Assembly (NCBI RefSeq): GCF_022605525.1
Contig: NZ_JAKQYJ010000001.1
Span: 62,001-126,000 of the forward strand
Direction: 5' to 3'
Length of the DNA stretch: 64,000 nt
Source: Porphyrobacter sp. GA68
Lineage (GTDB): Bacteria; Pseudomonadota; Alphaproteobacteria; Sphingomonadales; Sphingomonadaceae
Shown here: positions 25,691-34,723 of the stretch, piece after piece
How the letters are laid out: each line of letters opens with the position of its first letter
How positions within the stretch are numbered: the stretch's first letter is position 1
The notes under the pieces: model-generated
Told to the model about the DNA's origin: nothing
Database searches by the model: none
Seen by the model: only the letters and a program-made list of their open reading frames with translations
Program-made: the position numbers and the translations under genes

Positions 25691-27606
25691 GCCGCGCCCT
25701 CCGGTCCGACCACCGTCACCGTCTGCATCATCCCAGCGTGCATGTGATACATGAGGTGGCAGTGGAAGGCCCAGTCGCCCGGCTCGTTGGCGGTCAGGTC
25801 GAAAGTGGCGCTTGCGCCCGGCTGCACGATGATGACGTTCTTGCGCGGTTGATGCGCCGGAGCCTGCCCGTTGACGATCTCGAAGAACATCCCGTGCAGA
25901 TGGATGGGATGGCCCATCATGGTGTTGTTGACGAGCTTGACCCGCACCCGCTCGTTCCACGCGAAGCGGATCGGCACGTCACTCACGGCCGAGTACATGC
26001 GACCGTCGAACGACCACATGTAGCGTTCCATATTACCGGTGAGGTGCAGCTCGAGGAGCCGCGATGGCTCGCGCGTATCCTTGTTCGGCTCCAGGGCGGC
26101 CAGCATGCGATAGTTGAGCACGCGGTGGGGTACATCACGCAGTCCCAGGCCCGGATCGCCGGTCTTATCGACCGGCGACATCGACACCATGTCGATGCCG
26201 GGTCCGACCTTGACGTCGGGTGGCAGCAACGAGGTATCGCGCATGTTCATGCCGTCCATACTCATCGCACCCATCGCGGCTGCGGCCGTACCCGGCGATC
26301 CGCCGTGGCCCATCGCAGCGTGATCTGCTGCCGCTGCACCAGCACCGGCTGCAGCGGGCGCGCCGTGTCCCATCGCGGCGTGATCGACTCTCGCCGCACT
26401 GGCGCTGTTTGCGGTCGATTCAGGCTGGGGCATGTTCCCATGGCCCATTGCGGAATGGTCCATCCCACCGGACCCGTGGTCCATGCCCATGTCGCCCATG
26501 GTAAGCAGCGGCGGATCGCGTAAAGGCGGCACGGTCGCGCGTGCACCGGGACGGCTTGCCAGCATCGCCAGCGCCATCCCCGAGCGATCCATCGACTCGC
26601 CGACGATGGCGTAGGCCTCGGCGCTGCCGGGCTGAAGAATGACGTCGTACGTCTCGGCAGTGCCGATCTGGAACTCGTCGACTTCAACCGGCCGGACATT
26701 CTGACCGTCGGCACCAATGATGGTCATCGGGAGACCCGGGATGCGGACGTTGAAAAAGCTCTGCGCCGAACCGTTGATGACGCGGAGGCGGATGCGCTCG
26801 CCGGGGCGAAACAGATATTCAAGACCCTCGGTCGGCCCGCGCCCGTTGGCGAGGAAAGTGTAGGTTGGCGCGCCGATGTCCATGATGTCGGTCGGTGGCA
26901 TCCGCATCTCGGCCCACATCCGGCGCTCCGCACCCGAGAGCTTGTAGCGATCGGTCCAACTCGTCTGCTGTCGGTTAAAATACCCCTCGCCGGTCCGAAG
27001 GCGGCTCATGATGAAATGCGGGTCGAGTTCGGTAAAGTCGCTGAGCAACAGAATATAATCGCGGTCGTATTGGACCGGCTCGGCGCCCGCCGGATCGATG
27101 ACCAGTGGGCCGTAATGCCCCTGTTGTTCCTGCAGCCCCGAATGGCTGTGATACCAGTAAGTCCCCGCCTGCCGCACCGGGAACTCGTACGTGAAGGTCT
27201 GATTCGGCTTGATCCCTGGGAAACTGACGCCGGGGACGCCGTCCATCTGAAACGGCACGAGGAGGCCGTGCCAATGGATCGAAGTGTCCTCGCGCAGGTG
27301 GTTAGCGACGTTAAACCTGACGCTCTGACCTTCGCGTAACCGGATCAGCGGGCCCGGTACGCTGCCGTTCACCGCACGACCAATGCTGCGGCGACCCTCG
27401 ATGATGCGCAAGCCATCGCGTACTGCAAGATCGATAACCTCGCCCTGCACTTCGTCGAAGCCTGCGCGAATGGTCGCGGCGCCACGTCGCGACATGCCAT
27501 GCCCGCCGATGCTGTGTCCCTGCGCCCAGGCGGGCATGGTGCTGAAAGCCGAAACCGCGCCGAGCCCTGCAATTAGGCGACGTCGTGAAAGGGTAGTATT
27601 GCTCAT
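25687..27606 (-). CDS. copA: Multicopper oxidase CopA, second copy
   Basis: A 639-residue periplasmic oxidase. The ATG at 27606 starts a twin-arginine signal (SRRRLIAGLG to AWAQ). HWHG is at 111, HSHSG follows, HPIHLHG is at about 566 and HCHLMYHMHAGMM at about 615, so all copper-site motifs are intact. The Met/His insert has HSAMGHG and HAAMGHG units, clearly different from the GMDHG units of CopA1. It is the first gene of the copA2-copB2-copC-copD run and stands opposite the cnrYXH-like cassette. Confidence 0.95.
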   Translation of the reverse strand: MSNTTLSRRRLIAGLGAVSAFSTMPAWAQGHSIGGHGMSRRGAATIRAGFDEVQGEVIDLAVRDGLRIIEGRRSIGRAVNGSVPGPLIRLREGQSVRFNVANHLREDTSIHWHGLLVPFQMDGVPGVSFPGIKPNQTFTYEFPVRQAGTYWYHSHSGLQEQQGHYGPLVIDPAGAEPVQYDRDYILLLSDFTELDPHFIMSRLRTGEGYFNRQQTSWTDRYKLSGAERRMWAEMRMPPTDIMDIGAPTYTFLANGRGPTEGLEYLFRPGERIRLRVINGSAQSFFNVRIPGLPMTIIGADGQNVRPVEVDEFQIGTAETYDVILQPGSAEAYAIVGESMDRSGMALAMLASRPGARATVPPLRDPPLLTMGDMGMDHGSGGMDHSAMGHGNMPQPESTANSASAARVDHAAMGHGAPAAAGAGAAAADHAAMGHGGSPGTAAAAMGAMSMDGMNMRDTSLLPPDVKVGPGIDMVSMSPVDKTGDPGLGLRDVPHRVLNYRMLAALEPNKDTREPSRLLELHLTGNMERYMWSFDGRMYSAVSDVPIRFAWNERVRVKLVNNTMMGHPIHLHGMFFEIVNGQAPAHQPRKNVIIVQPGASATFDLTANEPGDWAFHCHLMYHMHAGMMQTVTVVGPEGAA

Positions 27607-28153
27607 GCTAGCCCTTACGCACGCCGCGCGGCCTTCCCTCAACCTTTTTATAGAGTCGATGATGCGATGTCGGCGTCGCCCCTCGGACCGTCGCCGGCGA
27701 GACCATCAGTCATTAAGACCATCTGACGTCCTAAGGTAACGACACACAGCCCAGCGGCACGTTTCTTTCCGCTGGCGTTGAAGGATCGAGGTCACGTGCG
27801 CCAGTCCTTCGCTGCGGGAACCGCCCTGCGCGTCCCGTGCTGAGAATCACAGCCCGACTTGGTTCGACGCCTGGAGCCTGCGAACATCAGCTGCCACTAG
27901 CACCGCCGGAAATGTATGGCCTCGCGGTCTGCCGAAGGGAGGCCAGCGATGCTCGCAATCTTGATCAACATATCTGGTCTGCAGCTTGGCGGGGTGTCAC
28001 AATCGCCGAGGTACAACGCTGGCCGGGAATCGCTGGGACCCGGGGGCTGATCAACCGCATGTTCGCCTTGCGAGATCTTAGAGTCGCGGCAGCAGCATCA
28101 TTTAGATGAGGGGTAGACGACCGAGCCGCGTATAGATCACCAGGAGACGCGAT
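27607..28153. promoter_or_regulatory. Divergent region between copA2 and the ECF cassette
   Basis: No gene is seen in these 547 bases. On the minus strand TATAAA (27648-27653) could be a -10 element for copA2. AAC and CGT elements near 27740-27770 look ECF-like but have a long 19-base spacer, so I did not call them. AGGAG precedes the gene at 28154. The region most likely holds both promoters. Confidence 0.4.
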
Positions 28154-28411
28154 ATGGAACTCGATGATTATCTCGAACGGCTGAAAGCACAGCCGCTCCC
28201 CGATCTGTCGGGAATTGACGGATTGCAACTTGCGATGCGTGCCCGTCGCGAACAGCGGCAAGGACGAACGGCGCTCACGACAGCGGCGGTCGCGGCGCTG
28301 ATGATCGGGGTGGCGGGCAGTGTGCTAACGCCCACGGCGCCGTCCGCACCGGTTGTGCCGTTCGGTCCGCAAGCATCGCTCACCCCACTCGTGCAGCTGG
28401 GACGGGGATGA
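28154..28411 (+). CDS. CnrY-like small membrane anti-sigma candidate
   Basis: An 85-residue protein: a charged cytosolic N-terminus of about 36 residues (MELDDYLERLKAQPLPDLSG), one membrane helix near 41-60, and a short Pro-rich periplasmic tail. This matches CnrY anti-sigma proteins in size and layout, and it lies upstream of a CnrX-like sensor and an ECF sigma, in the cnrYXH order. AGGAG lies before the ATG, and its stop overlaps the next start by four bases. Sequence identity to CnrY is not evident by eye. Confidence 0.6.
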   Translation: MELDDYLERLKAQPLPDLSGIDGLQLAMRARREQRQGRTALTTAAVAALMIGVAGSVLTPTAPSAPVVPFGPQASLTPLVQLGRG

Positions 28412-28845
28412 CCCTGCGGCGCATAGCCCTAATCGCCGTAGTGGCCCTGATCGCCGCGGTGCTCGGTGTCTACATCGGTCGCGCAATGCTGCCGCAGCCA
28501 ATGCACACGGGGAGCGAACTGCACGCGCTGTTGCATGACCGCCTTGACCTCGACGCGGCGCAGCAAGCCAAGCTCGACGCTATCGAAAAGACCTTTGCCG
28601 CCACGCACCAAAAGCGCGAGGCGCAGTTGCGCGCAGACAACGCCCGGCTCGCGGAAGCCATCGCGGCCGAACACGTGTACGGTCCGCGCGTGGCCGCTGC
28701 GGTCGACGCATCGCATCAGTCGATGGGGGCGGTGCAAAAGGTGACGTTGGAGCACATCTTTGCGGTGCGAGCGATCCTGCGTCCTGATCAAGCCGCAAAG
28801 TTCGATGCAGCGGTTAATAGGTCGCTGACCGCCGAAACAAAGTGA
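28408..28845 (+). CDS. CnrX-like periplasmic metal sensor
   Basis: A 145-residue protein anchored by an N-terminal helix (residues 5-26) with a helical periplasmic domain. It fits the CnrX/Spy heavy-metal sensor class. H39 and H43 are four apart, E60 is 21 after H39 and H116 is 77 after H39, the same spacing as the CnrX nickel/cobalt ligands H42, H46, E63 and H119 as I recall them. The Met that completes the CnrX site (M123) would be V120 here. It overlaps both neighbours by four bases. The metal sensed is unknown; copper is suggested by the divergent copA2. Confidence 0.7.
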   Translation: MTLRRIALIAVVALIAAVLGVYIGRAMLPQPMHTGSELHALLHDRLDLDAAQQAKLDAIEKTFAATHQKREAQLRADNARLAEAIAAEHVYGPRVAAAVDASHQSMGAVQKVTLEHIFAVRAILRPDQAAKFDAAVNRSLTAETK

Positions 28846-29414
28846 GTTCGGCAGAGGACGACCGAACGCTCATTGAGCGTTGCCAGTCTGGCGAAGCTTC
28901 GGCCCAGCGGGCGCTTGTCGAGCGGTACCGACCCGCAATTTGGCGGCTGACGCGCAATGCGACCGGCAGCGCGGAGGAGGCATTCGACATCACGCAGGAG
29001 ACGTTCGTGTCTGCGTTCGGTGCGCTGTCACGCTACGACCCGTCGCGTCCGTTCGGAGCGTGGCTGACGCGCATAGCGGTCAACAAGTGCCGCGATTGGT
29101 CGCGACGGCGCGCTGTGCGTCGGATGTTCGAACTCGGGGTCCCAGCAGGTTTCGAGACTGCGGTAGTCGATGATGCCGCATTGCCCGACCGCGTCGCCGA
29201 AGCGCGCGCCGAGCTTGCCGCTGTATCGCGCGCCATCGCCGACTTGCCCTTGCGGCTAAAGGAAGTTCTGTTGTTGCGTGCCGTCGAGAGCATGAGCCAA
29301 GCAGAAACCGCTGAACTGCTTGGCATTAGCGAAAAGGCGGTCGAGACGCGGTTGGCGCGAGCACGTGAGAAAGTTTCCAGTACCTTACGGGCGAGCGACG
29401 TGCGCGGCGTATAG
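28842..29414 (+). CDS. ECF RNA polymerase sigma factor (CnrH-like)
   Basis: A 190-residue sigma factor. Region 2 has [36 protein letters not shown] and region 4 has [40 protein letters not shown]. It is the third gene of a coupled Y-X-H type cassette, so it is probably held by the small membrane protein and freed by metal sensing. The divergent copA2-copB2-copC-copD genes are its most likely targets. Confidence 0.85.
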   Translation: MSSAEDDRTLIERCQSGEASAQRALVERYRPAIWRLTRNATGSAEEAFDITQETFVSAFGALSRYDPSRPFGAWLTRIAVNKCRDWSRRRAVRRMFELGVPAGFETAVVDDAALPDRVAEARAELAAVSRAIADLPLRLKEVLLLRAVESMSQAETAELLGISEKAVETRLARAREKVSSTLRASDVRGV

Positions 29415-29460
29415 ATGGGTGACGGTGACGTCCATAAGGTCGAACGCACGGGCCGGCTCC

Positions 29461-29703
29461 GCTCCGCAAGCGCGGCGAGTTGCCGACGACCGCCACCGAA
29501 CTGAACGCCATCGCCGAACCTGCGATGATCGGGCTCAGCAGGAGACCGAACCATAGGTATAGAACCCCGATCGCGATCGGACCCCCCGCGGCGTTGAACA
29601 GGATTGAGAAGAACAGGTTCTGCCAGATCTTCGCCATGGTCGCGCGGCTCAGTTTCCGCGCGTGAACGATGTTCCCGACAGGCATGGGTTCGCCGCTGAG
29701 CTC
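29461..29703 (-). pseudogene. Remnant of a copper P-type ATPase
   Basis: About 75 codons match the C-terminal part of the ATPase at 34720-37092: both have [10 protein letters not shown], then QNLFFS, and LLLSPIIAG with AMAFSSVAV. The fragment begins with LSGEPMPV, a motif that in intact ATPases lies about 400 residues earlier, so an internal segment has been deleted and the ends joined. A TAG precedes it. It cannot make a working pump. Confidence 0.8.
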
Positions 29704-29900
29704 CTACCTCACCCGCGAGCAACCTCTTATTCCAGCGAGCACTGGGCCAGTCGGCACGCATCGCATCAGCGTGCGCTTGTCCTGGGGTCCGACCGAATGG
29801 GGTTCGCACTTCCGACCGGCGCAAAGACAGTCATGGCCATCGACATTGCGATTGCCAGGCCCAAGGATTGCCTCCGCCTATCGGCAGTGCCTGCAGCGGA

Positions 29901-30707
29901 TCAATCCGCCGCGCGGTTTTGCCCCGCCTCAAATGTAAAGGAGGCATTGTTGGTGGTGAAGCGTCCGCCAGGCTCTGTCGGAGGATCCAGCGTGGCAGCC
30001 ACGAGCATCACCGGCCCCGACATCGCGGCGGGGAGGCGCACCCACCCCTCATTGTCAGTGAGAAGGTTCTGCCGCTTATCATGCGCGGTCCTCATTGTGA
30101 CGGGATGCGCTGCCAGCGAACGCCCGTTCCGAAGGAGCTGGACCCTCACCGGCGAAGTGCCGGCCGCATCGAACTCCGGGACGAGCTCGACTTCAAGTCC
30201 CGCCGCAGCCTGCGTCGGGGGCGTGCAGACCTGGACGCATACGAGCGTCTTGGCCAGCCGGCGCGAGCGAATTTGGAGCGTCGCCCCCTTGGGAAGGAGG
30301 CGGCGCACTGTTGCGACCTCGTCGCCTTTGAACGGATGCTCTTCCAGGTACGTGTCAACCATCTCGGGCTTCCAGCTCGACTCACCCCAAATTGTCTGGA
30401 GCGTCACCACACCCATTCCCGGCGTATCGCTAGAGACGGCAAGGAGCAGAGATTTGGCGCCCTTTTCTCGCACCTCGACGGCAGCCGGACGGCCGCCGAC
30501 CACCGCGCGAACCTCGGCGACTCGCGTTTGCGGTGATGCGACGTTCAGCGCCGGAAAGTCCGACGAGGACGTGGCGTGAACAATAAGCGGTGGCCCGCTC
30601 TTTCCTACGAACCCCTCTGGCACAAGGAAAAAGTCGTGCGCAGCTGCGCTTCCGGAAAACAGGAGCCCTAGACCCCCGACCGCGACCCTCATTAAAGATC
30701 TTCTCAT
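29901..30707 (-). CDS. DUF4198 periplasmic protein, second copy
   Basis: A 268-residue protein with a signal peptide ending SAAAHDFFLVP, the DUF4198 start. The core resembles the copy at 1305-2075, including a VCVQVC Cys pair and a similar late domain. It begins 22 bases after the TonB receptor stop and is probably co-transcribed with it. DUF4198 with a receptor suggests a metal or chelate uptake or sensing role; this is inference. Confidence 0.75.
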   Translation of the reverse strand: MRRSLMRVAVGGLGLLFSGSAAAHDFFLVPEGFVGKSGPPLIVHATSSSDFPALNVASPQTRVAEVRAVVGGRPAAVEVREKGAKSLLLAVSSDTPGMGVVTLQTIWGESSWKPEMVDTYLEEHPFKGDEVATVRRLLPKGATLQIRSRRLAKTLVCVQVCTPPTQAAAGLEVELVPEFDAAGTSPVRVQLLRNGRSLAAHPVTMRTAHDKRQNLLTDNEGWVRLPAAMSGPVMLVAATLDPPTEPGGRFTTNNASFTFEAGQNRAAD

Positions 30708-30729
30708 CAGTCTGAACCTTTCATCGAGC

Positions 30730-33720
30730 TTAGAAGCGTGCGGTTAGACCGACGTAGTAACGGCGGCCCACCAGGTCGTAAGTGGATGGGTCGGTATTGG
30801 CGGCGATTGAGGGGGAGTACACTGGAGGCTGCTGATCCGTGAGGTTGTTGACCCCAGCCCGAAGCGTCATCAAGTCGTTCACCTTCAATGAGGTGTTGAG
30901 GTCGAAGTAGTTGACGGCGTTAAGAACCTGGGCACGGTTGTTGAAGTTCTCGACGGAGTCGATGTAGCGCCATCTCACGCCGAGGGTGAAGGGATCGTAG
31001 TTCCAGTTTATGCCTGCCAGGAATTTCCACTCCGGTAAAGTCAGGCCAAAGGCATTCGAGATAGTCCCCTTACGATCGGTGAACGGACCCTCGGGAATGT
31101 CCTGACGCTGCCACTCCTCTAGCTTCGTGCCTATGAAGTTGAGGGCGAGTGAGCCCCAATTCGGCCCACCGACGTCTGCCAGCGTGAGGGTCCAGTCAAC
31201 CTGGAAGTCTATGCCGCTAGTCTTGAGCGTGCCTAAGTTGGCGTTTGTCTCGAGCGAACTCGTAATTTGTCCCGAATTCGGATCGCGACCAAACAGCTGA
31301 CAGAAGAAATTGTTAGGATCGTAGGTCGGATTGGACGTGCCGTTCTCGTTGAAACAGCGACGCAGCTGCTCCGTGGTGGCGAGGGTGCCGACCACCTGCT
31401 TGATGGTGATGTCGTAGTAATCGATCGACGCGGACAGACCTGTAAGCCACGGACTGGAGAACGGCGACCTCAACGTTGCGCCGACCGTGAATGAGTCGGC
31501 GGTTTCTTCCTTGAGAAGCGGGTTGCCACCGGTGAGCCCAGAAGCTTGCGAGTTCGAAAAGGTGAAGGAATCGACGACTTGGACCGGAACGTTCTGCGCG
31601 ACGCAAAGGGCCCGTACCTGGCTGGCATTAGCTGCGCCGGGTGCGCGGTATGCGCCTCTAATGTCGCACGGATCGCCAGAGAACTGGCGAACGCCCGCCG
31701 AAGAGACGGGCACGCCGATGTTAGGAAAGCTCAGGCTCTGCGGTGCAAACAGCTCGCCAAGCGATGGCGCGCGAACGGCGCGCTGGATTCCGCCGCGAAC
31801 CCGCAGTCCCTCGAAGATCTCCCAGCTCAGATCCGCCTTGTAGGTGCTAACGCTGCCGATCGTGTCGTAGTCTGAGACGCGGTAGCCAAGGTTCGTTTCC
31901 AGGCTGCGGATAAGCGGCAGATCGCGCAGGAGCGGGATCAGGAGTTCACCGTAGACTTCACGCACCTTTTCGGATCCCGAAAGCGGCTGGCTGGATAGGC
32001 CCGCCAACTCGGGGCCCGTGACTCCGTTCAGCGTGAAGGTGGCCAACGCCAACGGGTCGGGGACGAAGTTGTAGTTCTGTTCGCGATAGGTCGCACCAAC
32101 CGCCGCCCGGACTTGACCGGCTGGAAGGTTGAAGAGCCCACCCTGCAGGTTGATTTCAGCAATGCGCTGATCATTCTCTGTGGTGTTCGTGGGCACCCGG
32201 GTGACATAAGCGACGCAGGAGTCGCTCAATGGCTTCTCACCGAACGGGTTGAAGCCACCGGCGCAGAGCGAAGCTCCGCCGTCGGGCGCGTTCAGCAGAC
32301 TTTGGACCGCCGAGCGTGATAGGTAGCCCGTGTAGGTCGTACTGTTGTCGACGCGCCCGTAGGAGAGATATGCGTCATAGGTCCAGTCGCGAACGCCGGG
32401 CAGTCGGCCGCGGAGACCCGTCGTGATCTGATAAACGTCGTAGCTCTCGTTCTGCCGCCGCGGGCCGAGTTCGTTGAAGCGCTTGTCGAGGCGAAAGGTG
32501 CCAGCAGGATTGGGGCGCGAATTCAGGACCGCCCGGAGTTCCGCCGGGATGAAGGGGTTAGCCGCCGGGATACGAAAGCCGGTAGTGGGACCCGTGGCGG
32601 GGTTGGAGGCTAGCTGGTTGTTCGCGTCAAACTGCGAAAACAGGAAATCGGCATAAACGTTCGCGAACGGGCTGATCTCGTAGTTCGCCGCAGCGTAAAC
32701 GTTGTATCTCTCCTGCGGTATGATCATGTAGTTTCGATCACCCGTCGCATAGGTGAAATCGGTCTGCTGCAGCGGGCCCGGCGTTCGGAAGCCCTCATAG
32801 CCGACCCCGCCAGGGCTGATGTAGTCGCGGGCTCCCTGGTAGGCGAACAGCGTGCCGTTGTTATTGAAGCCGAAAGTGTTCCCTCGAACGGCGCCCGGCA
32901 CGGCCGCGCTGACTGCGGCGACCGACGGAAGGTTGTTCGCGTCGAACACGGTGGAACCGAGGGGCGACGTGCCGGCGAAGCCCCCTATCAACGAGAAGTC
33001 GCGCGCCGCGTTGAGGACCGATTCTCGGTTGGAGTAGCCCAGCGACAGCACCACGTTGCCGCGGCCGGCCGCGATGTCGCGGCCCACCGTCAGGCTGACG
33101 GCCTGGCTCGCTGCGTCGCCACGGTCAGAGACGCCGGACAGCGCGTCGAGCTGAACGCCTTCGAATTTCCTGTTAAGCTGAAAGTTCAACACCCCGGCCA
33201 CAGCGTCCGAACCATAGGTGGATGAGGCGCCGCCCGTGATTGTCTCAACGCTGGAGATCAAAGCCGTCGGGAATAGGTTCAGGTCGACGACCGAAGAGGC
33301 GCTTGAGGATACGACGCGACGCCCGTTCAGCAGCACGAGGGTGCGGATCGCACCGAGGCCGCGCAACTGCACCTGAGCTTGGCCCGCGACGTTGGGGCTG
33401 TTCGACGAAGCGCTCCCCAAGGGCGTAAACTGCGGCAGCTCCTGGATCAGTGTTTCGATATTCGTCGAGCCCGTCGCCTTGATGTCTTCCTGCGTGACCG
33501 TGACGATCGGACTGTTGGCTACATAGTCTTTGCGCGCGATGCGCGAGCCGGTCACGACGATATCGGCCGCCTCGGCAGGCGGCTCCTGGTCTGCCGCAGG
33601 CGCCGCAACCGCTTCCTGCGCCACGGCGGGCGTGGTCACCAGCGCTGCGGCCGAAAGGAGAGAGACGCCCTTGAGGATCGATGAGCTGAGAACACGGCTG
33701 CGATAAGTGATGTTGACCAA
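30730..33720 (-). CDS. TonB-dependent outer-membrane receptor, second copy
   Basis: A 996-residue receptor. The start seems to be TTG at 33720, with AGGGGG just upstream and a signal peptide following. ADIVVTGSRIARKDY is the TonB box region; the plug has TNIETLIQELPQFTP and LRGLGAIRTLVLLNGRRVV; the barrel ends in Phe. Long receptors of this type in sphingomonads take up various ligands and the substrate is unknown. Paired with a DUF4198 gene. Confidence 0.9.
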   Translation of the reverse strand: MVNITYRSRVLSSSILKGVSLLSAAALVTTPAVAQEAVAAPAADQEPPAEAADIVVTGSRIARKDYVANSPIVTVTQEDIKATGSTNIETLIQELPQFTPLGSASSNSPNVAGQAQVQLRGLGAIRTLVLLNGRRVVSSSASSVVDLNLFPTALISSVETITGGASSTYGSDAVAGVLNFQLNRKFEGVQLDALSGVSDRGDAASQAVSLTVGRDIAAGRGNVVLSLGYSNRESVLNAARDFSLIGGFAGTSPLGSTVFDANNLPSVAAVSAAVPGAVRGNTFGFNNNGTLFAYQGARDYISPGGVGYEGFRTPGPLQQTDFTYATGDRNYMIIPQERYNVYAAANYEISPFANVYADFLFSQFDANNQLASNPATGPTTGFRIPAANPFIPAELRAVLNSRPNPAGTFRLDKRFNELGPRRQNESYDVYQITTGLRGRLPGVRDWTYDAYLSYGRVDNSTTYTGYLSRSAVQSLLNAPDGGASLCAGGFNPFGEKPLSDSCVAYVTRVPTNTTENDQRIAEINLQGGLFNLPAGQVRAAVGATYREQNYNFVPDPLALATFTLNGVTGPELAGLSSQPLSGSEKVREVYGELLIPLLRDLPLIRSLETNLGYRVSDYDTIGSVSTYKADLSWEIFEGLRVRGGIQRAVRAPSLGELFAPQSLSFPNIGVPVSSAGVRQFSGDPCDIRGAYRAPGAANASQVRALCVAQNVPVQVVDSFTFSNSQASGLTGGNPLLKEETADSFTVGATLRSPFSSPWLTGLSASIDYYDITIKQVVGTLATTEQLRRCFNENGTSNPTYDPNNFFCQLFGRDPNSGQITSSLETNANLGTLKTSGIDFQVDWTLTLADVGGPNWGSLALNFIGTKLEEWQRQDIPEGPFTDRKGTISNAFGLTLPEWKFLAGINWNYDPFTLGVRWRYIDSVENFNNRAQVLNAVNYFDLNTSLKVNDLMTLRAGVNNLTDQQPPVYSPSIAANTDPSTYDLVGRRYYVGLTARF

Positions 33721-34017
33721 GTTATTGCCCCCTGGCGAGTTTTCAGGCCGCTACCGGGCCTCTCTCGATTTCCTCAACGAGGAAGCCCTTCCTGTCAACC
33801 GGCCTTGAATCTTGACCCGATGTCGGGTGGCATTTTAACCCGATTTTATTAGCGGCGGCTTGGGTCGATCATAGCCACGTCTTGCTAAAGAACGTCATCC
33901 GGCAGCGTCTGGCCGGGCATTTGATGATGCCTATGTGGCCTCGCGCGGCCTGCAGCAATCGGTCGAACTGCGAGCCATCGCGGCGGCGGCGGAAAGATTT
34001 CGGCGTTGGCTGGGTTT
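33721..34017. other. Gap with a gene-end fragment
   Basis: After the receptor promoter region there is CTTGAATCTTGACCC and GGCATTTTAACCCG near 33804-33843, which resembles repeats at insertion-sequence ends of the IS21 type, though weakly. From about 33873 to a TAG at 34018-34020 the plus strand is open for some 48 codons without a start (SGRAFDDAYVASRGLQQSVE), which looks like a gene tail. It meets the broken MBL gene at its break. Confidence 0.4.
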
Positions 34018-34287
34018 CTAGCAGGGCCAGTCGATCGTCAGACCTTCCTGTTCCACGTGGGCGATGACGGCCTCGGAGAAGCTATAGCTGATACACCCTG
34101 ACGCCTGGTCGAAAACGAGCACGCTGTCGATGATCGCGGCCCCGCCGGTCGAGGGGTCGTCGACAACATAAGTTGCGGTGAAAGTTGGCTCGTCGAAGAA
34201 GGCTTTAACCAGCGGGGTCGGTTGTGTGCCCGCAGCAGTCGCCTCGACAAGGGCAACGGCGCGTACGAGAGTGGTGTCGTTCTGCAC
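34018..34287 (-). pseudogene. Truncated MBL-fold hydrolase (persulfide dioxygenase-like)
   Basis: An 89-residue frame. Residues 29-86 match the N-terminus of MBL-fold proteins of the persulfide dioxygenase group (VKAFFDEPTFTATYVVDDP, AAIIDSVLVFDQASG). The match stops at LTIDW, just where the metal-binding H-x-H-x-D-H motif should follow, and the frame ends two codons later. It is therefore broken. The break meets the gene-tail fragment ending at 34020. Confidence 0.75.
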
Positions 34288-34330
34288 CGATCAGCTCCCG
34301 CTTTGGTCAGTGGAACTAATTTCGCCGACA

Positions 34331-34723
34331 TCACCCGACGGCCTCGAGGTCATCGAGGATGGGGCAATCGGGCATTTGGTCGCCGTGACACTCTGTGGCC
34401 AGGCGCTCGAGCGATCGGCGCATCGAATCCAGCTGCCGGGACTTGGCCTTCAAGTCGGCCGCCCGGGCCAGGGCGAGCGCCTTGACCTCCGCACTGGCGC
34501 GGTCGCGATCCTGCCAGAGCCCCAGCAGCTGCCGAATTTCCTCGATCCCGAAGCCGAGGTCGCGAGCCCGCCCGATGAATGCGAGCGTGTGAACGTCTGT
34601 CGCATCATAGTCCCGATACCCGGAGTCCCGGCGCGCGGCAGCGGGGATCAGACCCACCTTCTCGTAATGCCGGATCATCCGCTGGCTGACGCCGGACGCG
34701 CTCGAGGCTTCGCCTATCTTCAC
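34331..34723 (-). CDS. cueR: Copper-responsive MerR-family regulator CueR
   Basis: A 130-residue regulator. A GTG at 34723 overlaps the ATPase stop by four bases; the longer frame is ATPase shadow. It has [22 protein letters not shown] at the start, the wing and coiled coil, and the C-terminal loop [13 protein letters not shown]. The C-x7-C spacing is that of CueR Cu(I)/Ag(I)/Au(I) sensors. It lies downstream of and coupled to its likely target, the ATPase gene, whose promoter has a CueR-type dyad. Confidence 0.9.
   Translation of the reverse strand: MKIGEASSASGVSQRMIRHYEKVGLIPAAARRDSGYRDYDATDVHTLAFIGRARDLGFGIEEIRQLLGLWQDRDRASAEVKALALARAADLKAKSRQLDSMRRSLERLATECHGDQMPDCPILDDLEAVG

Noticed and set aside
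25691-25960. N-terminal extension of CopB2
   Set aside because: It overlaps copA2 in another frame and lacks a signal; the ATG at 25690 gives a proper signal peptide and ATGA coupling.
27737-27775. ECF-type promoter for copA2
   Set aside because: AAC and CGT elements are present on the minus strand but 19 bases apart, longer than usual, and no matching copy precedes the ECF cassette.
33793-33850. IS21-like terminal repeats
   Set aside because: Only two short similar words are seen, with no transposase or second end, so I note them without calling an element.
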